DNA of 64,000 bases from Colocasia esculenta (taxonomy: Eukaryota > Streptophyta > Magnoliopsida > Alismatales > Araceae): the NCBI GenBank assembly GCA_014218235.1, contig CM024766.1, forward strand, positions 23,347,346-23,411,345. Reading direction: 5' to 3'. The notes under the pieces are model-generated. The model was not told the DNA's origin, did no database searches, and saw only the letters and a program-made list of their open reading frames with translations. The position numbers and the translations under genes are program-made. Numbering within the stretch: position 1 is the stretch's first letter; every line of letters starts with the position of its first letter. Shown piece by piece: positions 43,270-55,640 of this stretch.

Positions 43270-46153
43270 ATACTACTCAAACAAAAGGGGATACTTCTTC
43301 TTCATCGCATCCTCAAGCTCCCACGTAGCCTCTTCACGTGAGAAGTTCCGCCATAGAACTTTCACCGACGCGATACTCTTGTTCCGAGATGCTGCACCTT
43401 CCGGTCAAGGATGGCTACTGGTTGCTCGATATACGAAAGATCTGGCTGGATCTCCACTGGCTCATGACTAATCACATGAGACGGATCTCGGACATACTTC
43501 CTGAGCATAGATACGTGGAATACCGGGTGAACGCTAGCCAAAGCTGGGGGTAAAGCTAGCTCGTACGCCACGTTGCCCAAACGTCTGAGAATCTCATATG
43601 GGCCAATGAACCTAGGGCTTAGCTTGCTATGCCTGCCAAATCTGACAACTCCACGAGTAGGCGATATCTTCAAGAAGACATGATCGCCAACCTCGAACTC
43701 TAAATCCTTCCTCCTGTTGTCGGCATAACTCTTCTGCCTATCCTGTGCCGCAACAAGCCTCTTCCTGATAAGCTGAATCTTATCCGAAGTTTCCTGACCA
43801 ACTCCGGTCCCGATCAACTGCCTATCACAGTCTCCTCCCAACATAAAGGAGATCTGCAGGGCCTACCATACAACGCCTCGAATGGAGCCATTCCAATACT
43901 AGCATGAAAGCTGTTGTTGTATGCGAACTCCACAAGAGGTAAATGACGCTCCCAATCATCCTTCCAATCCAGAACACACGCTCTCAACATGTCCTCGAGC
44001 GTCGGATAGTCCTCTCGGACTGTCCATCGGTCTGGGGATGGAACGCCGAACTGAGCTTAAGCTCCGAACCTAACGCATCCTGAAGACCCTTCCACAATCT
44101 CGAAGTAAATCTCGGATCTCGATCCGAAATGATCGACTTCGGCACACCATGCAAACCTAACGATACCACTAACATACAATCTAGCTAAACTCTCTACTGA
44201 CTGCTTCTTCTTCATAGGCAAGAAATGAGCAGTCTTCGAGAATCTATCTACAACTACCCAAATCGAGTCGTTGCCCCTTCTAGATCGAGGCAAACCCGAA
44301 ACGAAATCCATAGTGACAGCTTCCCACTTCCACACGGGGATATCCATCCTCTGCATAAGGCCGGATGGTCGCTGCCGCTCGGCTTTCACCTGCTGACATA
44401 CTAGACATCTAGACACATAATCCGCAACATCCTTCTTCATGCCGGACCACCAAAATGATCTCTTCAAATCTTGATACATCTTAGTGTTACCCGGATGATA
44501 TAGAATCGCGATCTATGAGCCTCCGCTAATACATGCTCACGGACATCTACTACATCGGGGACACAAACGCGGTGCTGAAATCTAATCACACCGTCTCATC
44601 ACGAGCAATGCCCGCCTTACCTACTAACTCTAACAATCTAGGATCGGCTTTCTGCTGCTCAATCACCTCATCCAGGACTGAGGATCTAAGGGATAGCTGA
44701 GCTACAAAAGCCTGACACAACGATGGCTCTAACTCGGTCATAGAGCACGCTGCATCCTCCAACATCTTCCAATCCTGCTGGAGCGAAGACCTCTTCCTAC
44801 TAAGGGCATCCGCTACGACGTTCGCCTTTCCAGGATGGTACTGAAGGTCGAAGTCATAGTCCTTCAAGAACTCAATCCATCTTCTCTGCCTCAGGTTTAA
44901 TCCTTTTGGGAGAAAAGATATCTCAAGCTCTTGTGGTCGGTAAACACCTCAAATCTGACACCATAAAGATAGTGTCTCCAGATCTTTAGTGCATGAAACG
45001 GCTGCTAACTCCAAATCATGAGTCGGATAGTTCCTCTCATGCTCCTTCAACTGACGAGAAGCATAAGCTACAACCCGCTCACACTGCATGAGTACACAAC
45101 CCAAACCAATCCGAGATGCATCCGTTATAAATGGCAAAGCCCTCAACCACTGGGCAATACCAATACCGGAGCAGAAGTAAGCTTAGCCTTCAATAGCTGA
45201 AATACGCTCACATGCCTCGGACCACACAAACTTCTCACCTTTCTGGTCAGCTTTGTCATAGGGGCGGCGATGGAGGAGAAACCCTCAATGAATCGCCGAT
45301 AGTAACCAGCTAACCCAAGGAAACTACGAATCTCCGAAGGAGTCTTGGGAACATCCCAATCCATAACTGCCTGGATCTTTGCTGGATCAACAGCTACACC
45401 AGCGCCGGAGATGACATGCCCGAGAAATGAACCTCGCGCAACCAAAAATCGCACTTGCTGAATTTTGCATACAGCTTGTGCTCACGGAGAACTTCTAAGA
45501 CTAACCTCAAATGCTGACGATGTTGGTCTCATCCGGGAATAGACCAACACGTCATCAATAAACACAACAACAAAGCTATCTAAATACGGACTAACACACG
45601 GTTCATGAGATCCATGAACGCTGCAGGGGCGTTGGTCAATCCGAAAGGAAGAACCAAAAACTCATAATGCCCATACGGGTTCTAAATGCCGTCTTGGACA
45701 CATCCTCACTCCTAATCCGCAGCTGATGAAACCAGATCGCAAGTCAATCTTGGAAAAGACTGATGCCTCTCGCAACTGGTCAAACAGATCATCAATCCGA
45801 GGTAAGGGATACCTGTTCTTCACAGTCACCTGTTTAGCTTTCTATAATCAATGCACAACCGAAGTGACCCGTCTTTCTTCTTGACGAATAATACAGGCGC
45901 GCCCCAAGGGGAGACACTGGGGCGAATAAATCCCTTATCAAGCAATTCTTGCAATTGCTTCCTCAACTCGGCTAATTCTGCAGGGGCCATCCGATATGGG
46001 GCCTTCGAGATAGGAGAGGTGCCTGGAAGCAACTCTATAGTGAACTCTATCTCCCTATCCGGTGGCAATCCAGACAAGTCATCGGGAAAACATCTGGAAA
46101 GTCCTGCACCACATCGATCTCTGCAAGAGTCAGTGACGAACTAGCATCGGGTA
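43270..46153 (-). pseudogene. Element E RT, RNase H, integrase and chromodomain (frameshifted)
   Basis: Read on the minus strand, RT shows DLSGLPPDREIEFTIELLPG, WGAPVLFVKKKDG and RLCIDYRKLNR, and the FIDD-type motif region lies near 45555. A connection with FLGLAGYYRRFIEGF follows. RNase H pieces are DASRIGLGCVLMQ, HDLELAA and ADALSRKRS. Integrase has CLVCQQVKAERQRPSG, MDFVSGLPRSRRGND, VVDRFSKTAHFLP, SDRDPRFTSRLW and HPQTDGQSERT. It ends with SPRFIGPYEIL and an ILDRKVQHL chromodomain segment. The interruptions are almost all one-base losses, many in short homopolymers. The underlying element may therefore be intact and the breaks assembly errors. Confidence 0.88.
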
Positions 46154-46610
46154 CTAGCATAACGCTGGCAAGAATGCGTCACAACCCTTGTTCACCATAC
46201 GCATCGCCTTCATGGCAGAGATGACTAACTTTCCCGCTAAGTTCCTTGGCAAGGGGTGAGAAAACTCATCCTCACCAGGAATACGGAAAACAATCCTCTT
46301 CTTACGACAATCCACTAACGCATAGTGCTCCTCTAGCCAACCAGACCAAAGATACAATCATAGTCCTTCATCTTTAGCAAGAAGAAACACCCCCTAGGAA
46401 CCTATCCTCAATGCACACAGGTAACGACGGAATGCACTTCCTAGTCGATACCGTACCCGCAGGGTGTGCACAGACAAAGGGACCTCTAACTCCTCAGACT
46501 CTATGCCTGACTCTAGGGCTAACTGCCTAGCGAACCGCTCGGAATGAACGAGTGGTAGCACCCGTATCAAACAAACCCGAGCGTGCACACCGAAAAGTAA
46601 AACTGTACCT
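46154..46610 (-). pseudogene. Element E aspartic protease (frameshifted)
   Basis: Frames on the minus strand show an LFDTGAT active-site core near 46575, the ALESGIESEELEVPLSVHT segment, a WLEEHYALVDCR segment and AMKAMRMVNKGCDAFL leading to RT. This matches the protease of element B segment by segment. Several one-base losses break the frame. Confidence 0.8.
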
Positions 46611-47373
46611 TCGGTGACATGCTCCGCCTGCTCGGCGTCCTCACGGGCTAAAGCAAACACTCGAGCCGGGGCTCGAGGCCTTCCTGGTCGTCCTGTCGCT
46701 GGCGCGGCTGCCGCCACTGCTGGTGCTGGCGCTCCTCGCTGAGCTCCCTGCTGAAGCCTTGGGCATCCTTGATCTTGTGGTCGCTGCTCCACACTTTAGG
46801 CATCTGCCCGCTATTAACCAACACTCCGAACCTCCATGGGTCCTCCCACAATGGGGCACTCCTTCTTCGCACCGGGGGAACGTACAGAGGGTACCTGATA
46901 GTTGCTGACTGATTGTTTCTGCGGTGTCTGGTACACCGTCTTCCTCTTGTCTTGCCTCTGGAAAGTCGCTGCCGGCCTCTTCTGCGATGCCTTCTTCTCT
47001 TCTAGGTACTGCTCCATTTCTCCTTCCTGTCTGCAGGCTGCGCTGAGGGCCTCGTCTAGCGTGCGGTGGTCGAACGCCACGAGCCTCGTCCTCAGGGATG
47101 GTTTGAGACCCATCACGAATTCTTGGTCTTCCTGCGCTCATCCTCTACTATGTGCGGTGCATATTTAGAGAGTTCAGAAAACCTTGCCTCGTATTCCAGG
47201 ACGGTCATTGATCCTTGCGTCAGGGAAAGGAATTCTTGCTCCATTTTGTCCTGGACGTGCTCGGGGACGAACTTGGCTCGGAAGAGCCTCACGAACGCGT
47301 CCCACGCCACGACTACTGCTCCGTCCTCAAAGCGCGTACGCAGTAGGGAGGACCACCATACATCCGCTCTCTC

Positions 47374-47450
47374 CTGCAACAACCTTCATAAGCACTAGCC
47401 AACAAATTTCTAACTTGACAGACAACACACAAGCATAAACAAAAGCATAC
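47374..47450 (-). other. Candidate intron 2 in element E gag
   Basis: A 77-nt segment begins CAG|GTATGC and ends TTGTTGCAG|GAG on the minus strand. It is T-rich against GC-rich flanks and is not a multiple of three. Removing it joins ATYMLQ to ERADVWW in phase, matching the uninterrupted LATFQL...ARAWW region in element C. Size, borders and composition fit a small plant intron. Confidence 0.7.
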
Positions 47451-47640
47451 CTGTAGCATGTAGGTGGCTAAGGTCACCTTGTCCTCGTCAGGACACCTGA
47501 TAGCTCGGAAGATTTCTCGGTCTCCCTCATCCAGCTTTCTGCCAAAAGCGGATCACTCTCCCCCTTAAAAGAGGTGGGGTCATCCTCTTGAATCGCTCCA
47601 TGATGGAAGGTCCACCATGGTCCTGAGCTGGGGCCTGAGC

Positions 47641-47725
47641 CTGCTACATTAAACAACAAGCAATATACAATAAACACAATATCATACAACTCCAATAGCA
47701 GACTACTTAGTCGTTTATTCTTTAC
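47641..47725 (-). other. Candidate intron 1 in element E gag
   Basis: An 85-nt segment begins CAG|GTAAAG and ends TGTAGCAG|GCT on the minus strand. It is about 30% GC between GC-rich blocks, with length not a multiple of three. Removing it joins LEAQ to AQAPAQDHGG in phase. Element B has an 11-base remnant bounded by the same GT and AG. Confidence 0.65.
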
Positions 47726-48093
47726 CTGGGCCTCCAACTGGCCCTGGAGTGCTGCCTGAGTGTGGGCCTGGTCTGCATGGCTTGCACCAGGCCTTGCATG
47801 AAACTCCATAATCCACTGGCGGTGGTGGGGGAAGCACAGGGCCCTGTGGGGCCGGGCCTGCTGCTCCGCCCGCTCCTCACGCCTCTCTCGTCGTCGCGAG
47901 CTGGCGCACCTCCACGTCGTCCACGGGAAGCCATGGCTGTATAAAATTTCAGCCACCATTAGAGTTAGGTTACTAAGTTTTCTAACCATTTTCTTATCTA
48001 TTTTGCACTTCCTATTATGTTTTCTACACATGTGGACATACTTAGCATGCAATGAGGATGATGACTTAGTTATATTCATGTGCAGTCTCAACT

Positions 48094-48109
48094 GGTCGCT
48101 CTGATACCA
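48094..48109 (-). other. Element E primer-binding site
   Basis: On the minus strand TGGTATCAGAGCGACC lies five bases after the 5' LTR end. TGGTATCAGAGC is the exact initiator-Met tRNA complement type. Confidence 0.9.
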
Positions 48110-48114
48110 ATCTC

Positions 48115-51100
48115 TGTGACGGCCCTCGTTCACCGGTACGGTCATACCGACCCACGTCGATATAGCGAGTGCTGCCAGTCACAGTGGGACATTTACCCAA
48201 CGATACAAACAGCTGAGATACACGCGAATATACATAACAGAGTAGCGAAGCAAAAGAGAACTATCTCCATTCATTCATCATCCACATTAGACATACATGC
48301 AGTTTCAAATTTGCAAAAGGGGACTAAAGTTCTCATAATTAAACTGCTGAAAATTTAAATACAAAATGTCCACATATACATTCTTTCCATATAAACTCTA
48401 ACACAATGTTTCAAGTACATACTATGAAGACTACAACAAAAGGGGTGCACGACTCCACAAGCTAGACTCCGCGCTCGGAGTCTGTCTCCACTGTCTCCTC
48501 CACGAAGGTCTCGTCACCGTTTAAAACCTGTACGCCGAAGCAAGAGTGAGTCTTAAAGACTCAGCAAGTAACACTATACATGATATGCACGTACAAGTCC
48601 TAGTGGTTTCTACAAGCACATACAATTAGCAATCACATAGCATGCTAGTCCATTTAAGTTTTCAACCTATCATGGAGGTTCTACAATTTTATACGTAACG
48701 CATGCTTTCAGATTTCTAAACTAAAATTTACCTATCACATGGTTTCTATTCATTACTCATGAGACTTTAATCAAAACATGAGGGCTATTCTCATGAACAC
48801 ATTTACATACATGACGGGAAACATAATTAGCATGGATTCCACGTGTTCCAAACTTTTTAACATACTTTAGGTTGCTGATTTTTACATGGTTCAATGGCCA
48901 TAACCCTACACATGAGAGCTACAACGTTGCTTAAAACATCACATATGAACAATCTATAATGCCATTTTGCACACATATTCATGTTTGTTCCCAACATGGT
49001 TCTAAGCAATTTGTACACATGAACATGAGATAGATAACATGCATTTTCTAAATTTACATGGTTTCAGCTTTAATCTCACATGGTTTCCATAGCACCTTTA
49101 CACATCTAGAATTCCCCATTTTCTTTTCACACAATTTTTCTCTTTTCATATGTTACACTTTACACATACACATCCACATGTCACTTACACATTACCATGG
49201 TCACATACACTTTTCACATTACACTTTACACATGTTTTAGTGCCGTGACACAGTCCAAACCACCAAAGAAGGACACATTCACATCACACAACACATAGAC
49301 ACCATCTAGGCATGCAATGGTGACTCTTGGACTGCGCAGACCGGGAGAACAAGTCTCCACCCTAACCAGTGGTACTTGTCCACCTCCAGGATTTCCCCCT
49401 AATGCCCTTAGGGTCACTTAACACAATGAACTTTCTCAGGGGGACTTTTCCCTGATACAGCTCCACTGCCTTCTCGGAAGCAGTATCACATTGGCACAGT
49501 TTACACTTTTACACAATTAACGTTTTACACATGGTATTCACACTTTACACTTTCTATCACATTCACTTCCTCACTCACATGAACTCCTCTGTTTTTACTA
49601 ACATGGTACTACAGGGTTTCAGGCTTTAACACACAGTAAACATTCAAATCATGCTGATTTAACCAAAATCCACTCACATTGCGATCATATGTACAATTAT
49701 CACATTTCACATGAAAACTCATAATCTCTGTTTACGGGTCAAATGGTCTGAAAATTTAACCACAGGCTGTTTTCGGGATCATGATCATACCCTCAATTTT
49801 TCAGATTTTTCTGAGTTAAATAGGATTTATAGGAAATCAAACACCCAAATTAGCATATTATTCACAATTTAAGCTAACGTGGGTCTAACACAATTCTCGA
49901 TTATCCACTTACTGTTTTGCACAGAAATTTCTAACATGTGCATGAATTTAGAATACAACATCATCCTAATTCATACATTTATAATCATTTGCCACAAACT
50001 ATTTTTACACGTTTTCATTTTTCCGAAACAACTCTTATACACAATTCCACAAGCTGTATGGATTACGTGAATTTCAGAACATACACACATGACCCACAAC
50101 TCATCATGATTAGACCGAAATTAAGGCATTCACATTATTCTAAATCATGAATCATGGACTTTGCAAAAATGGTCTACAAGTCATGCTCACATGCTTACAA
50201 AACACCATTAACCACATTCATCACACAACCCACACACATCCACAACCACAATACATAATGTACATAGCTTATAGGATTACCATATATCCTAATCGCATAA
50301 ACATACCGAAATTAAATGTAGAAGTGGGACAGAACAGCTCACTGTTCTGTCCTGAAGAACTAGGCGGCAGTCTCTGGCCGCTGACTCAGAGTCAGCGGCA
50401 TGATCGATGGACGCCAAGGATGAACTGGGCGTCCAGGACCTTGCCGTCTACTAAGGTCTGTGCAGAAAACACAGACCCGAGCTCTGAAAATAGGGTGAAA
50501 TGGAGGGTCTAGGACTCGAATTAATCCCATAAAAATGGTAGAAACATCCTAGACTCATACGGGGACATCAATGACAGGTTACTTGCCTTTAGAAAATCAC
50601 ACCAAGGGTCTAGGGCTTGGAGAAGCTCTCCTTGGGCAGTCCCAAGAAGTTGCAGGAGCACCTCCACAAACGCCCTCCTCCGAGCTCCTGGATGGTCTCC
50701 TCAGCAAAGCAAGCCGGGGAGGCCTTGCCCTTCATATCAGCTACCTCCTTGTCGGGGAAGTCGGCCGGATCAAGCTCCAGGAAGCCGGATTAAAGCCTCC
50801 AAACTCTGATTTTTCACAGAAGCTCTCTAGGGTTTTTCTCTCCTCTTCTCTCCTCTTGCACAAGGTGAAGGGTGAAGTGGGGAGAGGCCATTTCGGGTTC
50901 AGGAGTAGGGGAGGCCTTCACCCACTCACCAAGCTGAGTAGACAGCCTGAGAGCCGTTGGGGGTCATCCCAATGGGTAGCCTCCTTGCTTCAGAAGACAG
51001 CAGCTCTGCTGCGCATGCAGGTCAGAGAGGTTGGCGTCCAGATCGCTGGACGCCGGATCTAGGATTGGCGTCCAGGGCTGGACGCTAACACCACATCAAC

Positions 51101-51359
51101 GGCATGTGGATTGACGTCAATAGGCCTTCGGCCAAACCCTAATTATGCAGAAAACCATGCATACTAACTTCTATACATGCAAGTACATATAGTATCGTAT
51201 CACACTATCACCATACAATACATGCATTATTTACGTTCAATATAAACACATGCACACGTAATTACACTATTTTAATACCTACGTAAATACGTACATACAT
51301 ACACAGCACATATACACCACATAATACGGAAAATACGACGGAAATTCGAGGGTCTTACT
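48115..51359 (-). repeat. Element E 5' LTR
   Basis: It is collinear with 39978-43226; differences are mostly one-base indels. It carries the same hairpin (51033-51054) and TGACGTCA palindrome (51110-51121). The 163-codon open frame at 50571-51062 is broken in the other LTR and is not taken as a gene. Confidence 0.95.
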
Positions 51360-51364
51360 GGCTG

Positions 51365-52015
51365 ATACTTGCTAGGATCTTCTTCTTACCTATCCTTTTC
51401 TTTACTGTCTCCCCCCAACTTGTTCTTCTACGTCTTCACCCTCTTGTGCTTGTCCTTCCTCACATCATAAGGGGTTTTATATCTTAAGGCAATCACCCTC
51501 ATCTTGGGACTTAATTTTTTATATGCATCCTTCAACACTTTTCCACTACGAAGGGCTGAGATGGCTTTGCATCCTTCAACACTTTTCCACTACGAAGGGC
51601 TGAGATGGCTTTGGCATTTTCAAATTGTTTGGTCTAAAGGGTTTGGGCTTGATTAGGTAGAGGGTTAGCTAGAGGTGGAGGATTTAGCTGAGGCCAGAGG
51701 CCTACTTGAGGGAGAAACCTGGAGGATGATTGTGCGAGAAAGCAATGAGTTACTCGGCAGTTGACCCCTCTCTCCTCGTGGTGGCCTCGGCAAGTTGCCC
51801 AATTTGGTTTACCAACTTGGAGATAATTGTTGTTGAGTTAAAATCAATTCTTGGAGTTGAATGAAGTGTTGTCAAAGCTGTTGGGCAAAGAGGATTGTTG
51901 GAAATGATGCAGAGTAAGATTTCGTTGATAGAAAGGTGATTGACCCATTTGAGAGTGTTGTGCTTGTGGCACTCTTGGGAAGGATTCATGTTCTACTCAT
52001 TACCCTACCTAGCAT
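51365..52015 (-). pseudogene. Athila-like gag relic
   Basis: On the minus strand this continues the Athila relic upstream of its protease. A SKLVNQIGQLAEATTRREG segment matches the NQxGQLA coiled segment of Athila gag. NFENAKAISALRSGKVLK matches the NAKAITLRSGK motif just before the protease. The SGKVLK region contains a perfect 44-bp tandem duplication (51525-51612). No zinc knuckle is evident. It ends near 52015, where an unrelated LTR-like sequence begins. Confidence 0.75.
51525..51612. repeat. Perfect 44-bp tandem duplication
   Basis: Two adjacent identical 44-bp units (51525-51568 and 51569-51612), starting GCATCCTTCAACAC and ending GAGATGGCTTT, lie within the Athila gag relic and shift its frame by two. 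Confidence 0.95.
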
Positions 52016-52655
52016 GTTATCTAGCATCTATATTGCAAATAACAAGCTACACATGCACCACATGCAATCCATGATGTAAAACAGGGTAGAATCTCCCTAC
52101 CTTCGCGAAGAACGTGAAGAACGGCGATACCCTGGCGTTTCCCCCGCTCCGTAGCACATCCTCGCGACGAGACCATGCCAAAAATAGCACCAAAATGTCA
52201 TATCCCCAAAATCCACCGCAACAAACCCTTCCTGGCCGAGCAAGCGTTCTCAGCTCTGTTCGGCCGACTTAAGTTAAAAACACCTCAAAATTGGAAATGT
52301 GACGCACCCTTACCATTGTGACCTGAATGCGACAGAGAAGGCCATTGCCTTCTCATGGCTAATGTCATAAAGCCGCCCAGCGCGCGCCATGCGGTAGACA
52401 TGCAGACAAAGACCCACCTGCGGCGGTAATAGAACGTGACACCCAGGGCTGTCGCATTCAGAACGCGGCTCCCAGCCCTGTCACATTCACAAACAGCGAA
52501 CCAATGGGTGCTTTGGGCCCAACCTGTCGCCCACAAAGCCTCACAACCTGCATAAACACCTGTAACACACATCAAGGCCACACATTGGCCTCCATAACCA
52601 CTAAGCCACGATCGAACGGTCATACGCTACATTACTATCACCTAAAAAGAATTAA
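52016..52655 (-). repeat. Probable LTR remnant of element F
   Basis: The sequence lies just downstream (minus strand) of the chromodomain-like end of F. It contains a GTGACAGGG/GCGACAG/GTCGCATTC motif block (about 52310-52500) like those in the LTRs of A and C. On the minus strand a TGTAGCGTATG start at 52631 could be the LTR terminus. No matching second LTR is visible, so limits are tentative. Confidence 0.45.
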
Positions 52656-55640
52656 AAGCTTACTAAAAAAAGTATGGATACGCTTTCATGATTTTCTCGG
52701 CTAATTCCCACTATCCTCTCCACCCTGTCTGTTCTCCCATCTGACATTCACTAATTCAATTTCCTTACTCCTTAGCTTCTGGTTCTGTGGCATGTAATTT
52801 GTACTGATATTCTGACATTGTAATGTCTGGTTTCAAATCATCTCTCTGGTAACTAACCACCTGAGATGGATCTCGAATGTATCTTCTGAGCGTAGAAACA
52901 TGAAACACGTCATGGGCATCTGCGAATCTTTTGGGAGATCTAATCTATAAACTATTTCACAATTCTTTCTAATATCTGGAATGGCCAACATATCTCAGAC
53001 TAATTTGTCCTTCTGCTAAACCTGAGCACACCCTTGTAGGAGAAACCTTAAAACACTAATCACCAACTTCAAACTGTAATGGCCTGTGTCTGGTATCTGC
53101 ATAGCTCTTTTGACGACTTTGTGCTATTTGAAGCTTTTCTTTAATAAATTTAACCATTTTTGCACATTATTGTTAACTCTGGACCCATAACCTATCTCTC
53201 ACCTACCTCATGCCATTCAGTGGTGTTCTGCACGGTCTACCATATAATGCTTCATAAAGGTGCCATTCTAATACTTGCATGATGACTGCTATTGTGCAAC
53301 TCTACCATACCCAAGTGGTGCTCCCAAGTATCTCCTCATACTAAACACAAGCTCTCAACATATCTTCTATAGTCTGAATGGTTCTATCTGTTTCCCATCT
53401 ATCTGTGGATGATAAGTGGAACTGTACTTCATTCTGTACCAATCACTCTCTGTAAACTCCTCTAGAAACCTGAAGTGAACCTGGGATCTCGATCTGAAAC
53501 GATGGTAACGGAATCCCATTTAAAGGTACTATTCTGTCTACATATAATTTGGCTAATCTATCCACAGTCCATGACAACTTACTGCTAATAATCTGCAAAC
53601 TTTGGTCATCTATCCCAAACCCAATACCATTGTGACCTGCTGCTGTCCTGGGCAAACCAACTACAAAATCCATGGCAATATCATCCCATTTCTATTGTGG
53701 AATGGGTAATGGCTGCAACAGTCCTCTTGGCCTCTTGTGCTCTTCCTTCACTTATTGACACACTGCACATCTTGCTATAAACTCTACAATCTCTTTCTTC
53801 ATATTAGGCCACCAGAAATGCTTCTTTAAATCTTGATACATCTTGGTACTGCTGGGATGGATGGTGTATCTGGACTTGTGAGCTTCCTCTAACACTTTCT
53901 GCCTCACGTCGGCATCTGCTGGAACATACAACTGGCACTTAAGCCTGACCACCTGTCATCATCAAGTGTCACCTCCTCCATTCTCACATATCCACTAAAT
54001 TTTTGTCTATTCTTTGTGCTTCTACTATCTGCCAATATAAAAGGCTCCATGCCTGTTGGCTAATATTGCTCGCTGCTAACTATTTGGTATATATAATGAA
54101 TTTTCTGCCACTTCTTCATACAATTTCTATTCTCTGATCATCATATGACTCATAACTGCCTTTCTACTTAGTGCATCTGCTACAACATTAGCTCTGCCTA
54201 GGTGGTATACAAAACTGAAGTCATAATCTTTCAAATATTCCATCCACCTGCGTTGCCTCAAATCATATCTTTATGGGAGAAGAAGTACTTTAAACTCTTA
54301 TGATCAGTGAATATCTCAAACCTTTAACCATACAGATAATGCCGCCAAATCTTCAGTGCATCACAACTGCTGCCAGCTCTAAATCATGTGTTAGATAATT
54401 CTCTTCATGCTTTTTCAGTTGCCTGGACGCATAGGCCACCACTTTCTATGTTGCATTAACGTTGCTCCCAAACCTCTTCTAGATGCATCTGTATATAGTA
54501 CAAATCCTCCACTACCTAAGGGAATTTCCAATATAGGTGTTGTGGTAAGCCTCTTCTTAGCTCTGTAAAACTGCGGCGACAATCCGAAGACCATACAAAT
54601 GGTACTCCTTTCCTTGTCCAATCTTGTCATTTGTGCTGCAATCTTCGAGAAATCTTGGATAACTGCCTATAATATCCTTCCAACCTAGAAACTTCTAACC
54701 TTTGTCACTGTCTTTGGTTCTTCCCACTTCATCACTATCTCTACCTTGGCTGGATCAACTGCAACACCTTCACTTGAAATCACATGACTCATAAACTGAA
54801 TTTCTTTAAGCCAAAACTCACATTACTAAACTTGGCATACGCTGGTGATCTCGCAATGTCTGCAACGTGACAAGTGTGCCTCATGCTCTTCTTCTGATGG
54901 TGAATATACCAATATATCATCAATAAATACTACAATTAACTGATCTAGATAAGGGTGGAATATTCTGTTCATCAAATTCATGAATGTTGTCGGCGCATTA
55001 GTCCAACCCGAATGACAAACAAACAAACTCATAATGTCCATATCTGGTCCTGAAAGCTATCTTGCCATGTCTTCTTCCTTAATCTTCAGCTGATGATATC
55101 CTGACCTCAATCAATCTTGAAAATACTCTGGCTGATTAAGCTGATCAAACAAATCATCTATTCTGGGAAGCGAGTATTTATTCTTGATTGTAACCTTATT
55201 CAATTGCCTATAATCAATACACATTCTCATACTACCATCCTTCTTTTTAACAAAACAAACTGTGCTGCCCCAAGGCGGATGATTGGGTCTGATGAAGCCT
55301 TTCTCTAATAGTTCCTACTATTGCTTCTTCAATTCTTCAGCTCTGTCGGTGCCATTCTATAAGGTGCCTTTGAAATGGGCATACTGCCATGCTGCAACTC
55401 AATTGTGAAATCCATCTCTCTATGTAGAGCTAACCTTGGAAATTTCTCTGGAAACACATCTGCACTTCCCGGACCATAGGTACCATCTCTACAGACTTAT
55501 CTGTCTCTACTAAACTAACTGAAGCAAGATATGCTACACCACCAGCATTGATCAACTTCTTAGCTCTAAGTGCAAAAATAATAAACTTAGGAGTGTAGAA
55601 CGGCATACCTTGAAACTCAAATACTGCTCCCACCAGGCTT
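52656..55640 (-). pseudogene. Element F pol: RT, RNase H, integrase, chromodomain-like end
   Basis: Frameshifted pieces on the minus strand give, in order: an AKKLINAGGVAYLASV protease-RT linker, WTNAPTTFMNLMNRIF, VVFIDDILVYSPSEEEHEAH, LYTDASRRGLGATLMQH, a decayed ADALSRK region, TIHPSSTKMYQDLKKHFWW and CAVCQ (integrase zinc segment), MDFVVGLPRT and a DRIVPLNGIP region. The end reads LRSKEIELVNVRWENRQGG, a chromodomain-like segment. Breaks occur every 100-250 bp, many of them one-base losses. It is a separate gypsy family from A, B, C and E. It lies immediately right of the Athila relic; whether it inserted into it is unclear. Confidence 0.8.

Larger units (their letters stand above)
46640..47934 (-). 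pseudogene. Element E gag, three exon-like blocks
   Basis: Block 1 (47726-47934) starts MASRGRRGGAPARDD and ends in LEAQ. Block 2 (47451-47640) runs from AQAPAQDHGG through PSIMERFKRM and SFKGESDPLLAESWMRETEK to ATYMLQ. Block 3 (46640-47373) starts ERADVWWSSLLRTRF. It holds the capsid core (FVPEHVQDKMEQEFLSL, VLEYEARFSELSKYAPHI), a basic linker, and knuckles of the GGSECW...GRCLKCG type. The blocks are separated by AT-rich GT...AG stretches whose removal leaves the capsid core continuous, as in elements A and C, where the same positions have no interruption. A few one-base losses also break the frame. Confidence 0.8.
39978..51359 (-). mobile_element. Element E: young Ty3/gypsy chromovirus with gag introns
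   Basis: LTRs at 39978-43226 and 48115-51359 (~3.25 kb) flank a minus-strand gag-pol. The target duplication is GGCTT (39973-39977) against GGCTG (51360-51364). The terminal CA of the right LTR reads CT. The two LTRs differ mainly by single-base indels and very few substitutions, implying a recent insertion plus sequencing noise. Pol is of the B type (same RT, protease and chromodomain wording), and the frame is broken only by short indels. Gag carries two candidate spliceosomal introns. Confidence 0.93.

Noticed and set aside
50571..51062. 163-codon open frame in the right LTR of element E
   Set aside because: The corresponding region of the left LTR (42429-42900) is broken by small indels into other frames, the composition is not protein-like, and no motif is visible.
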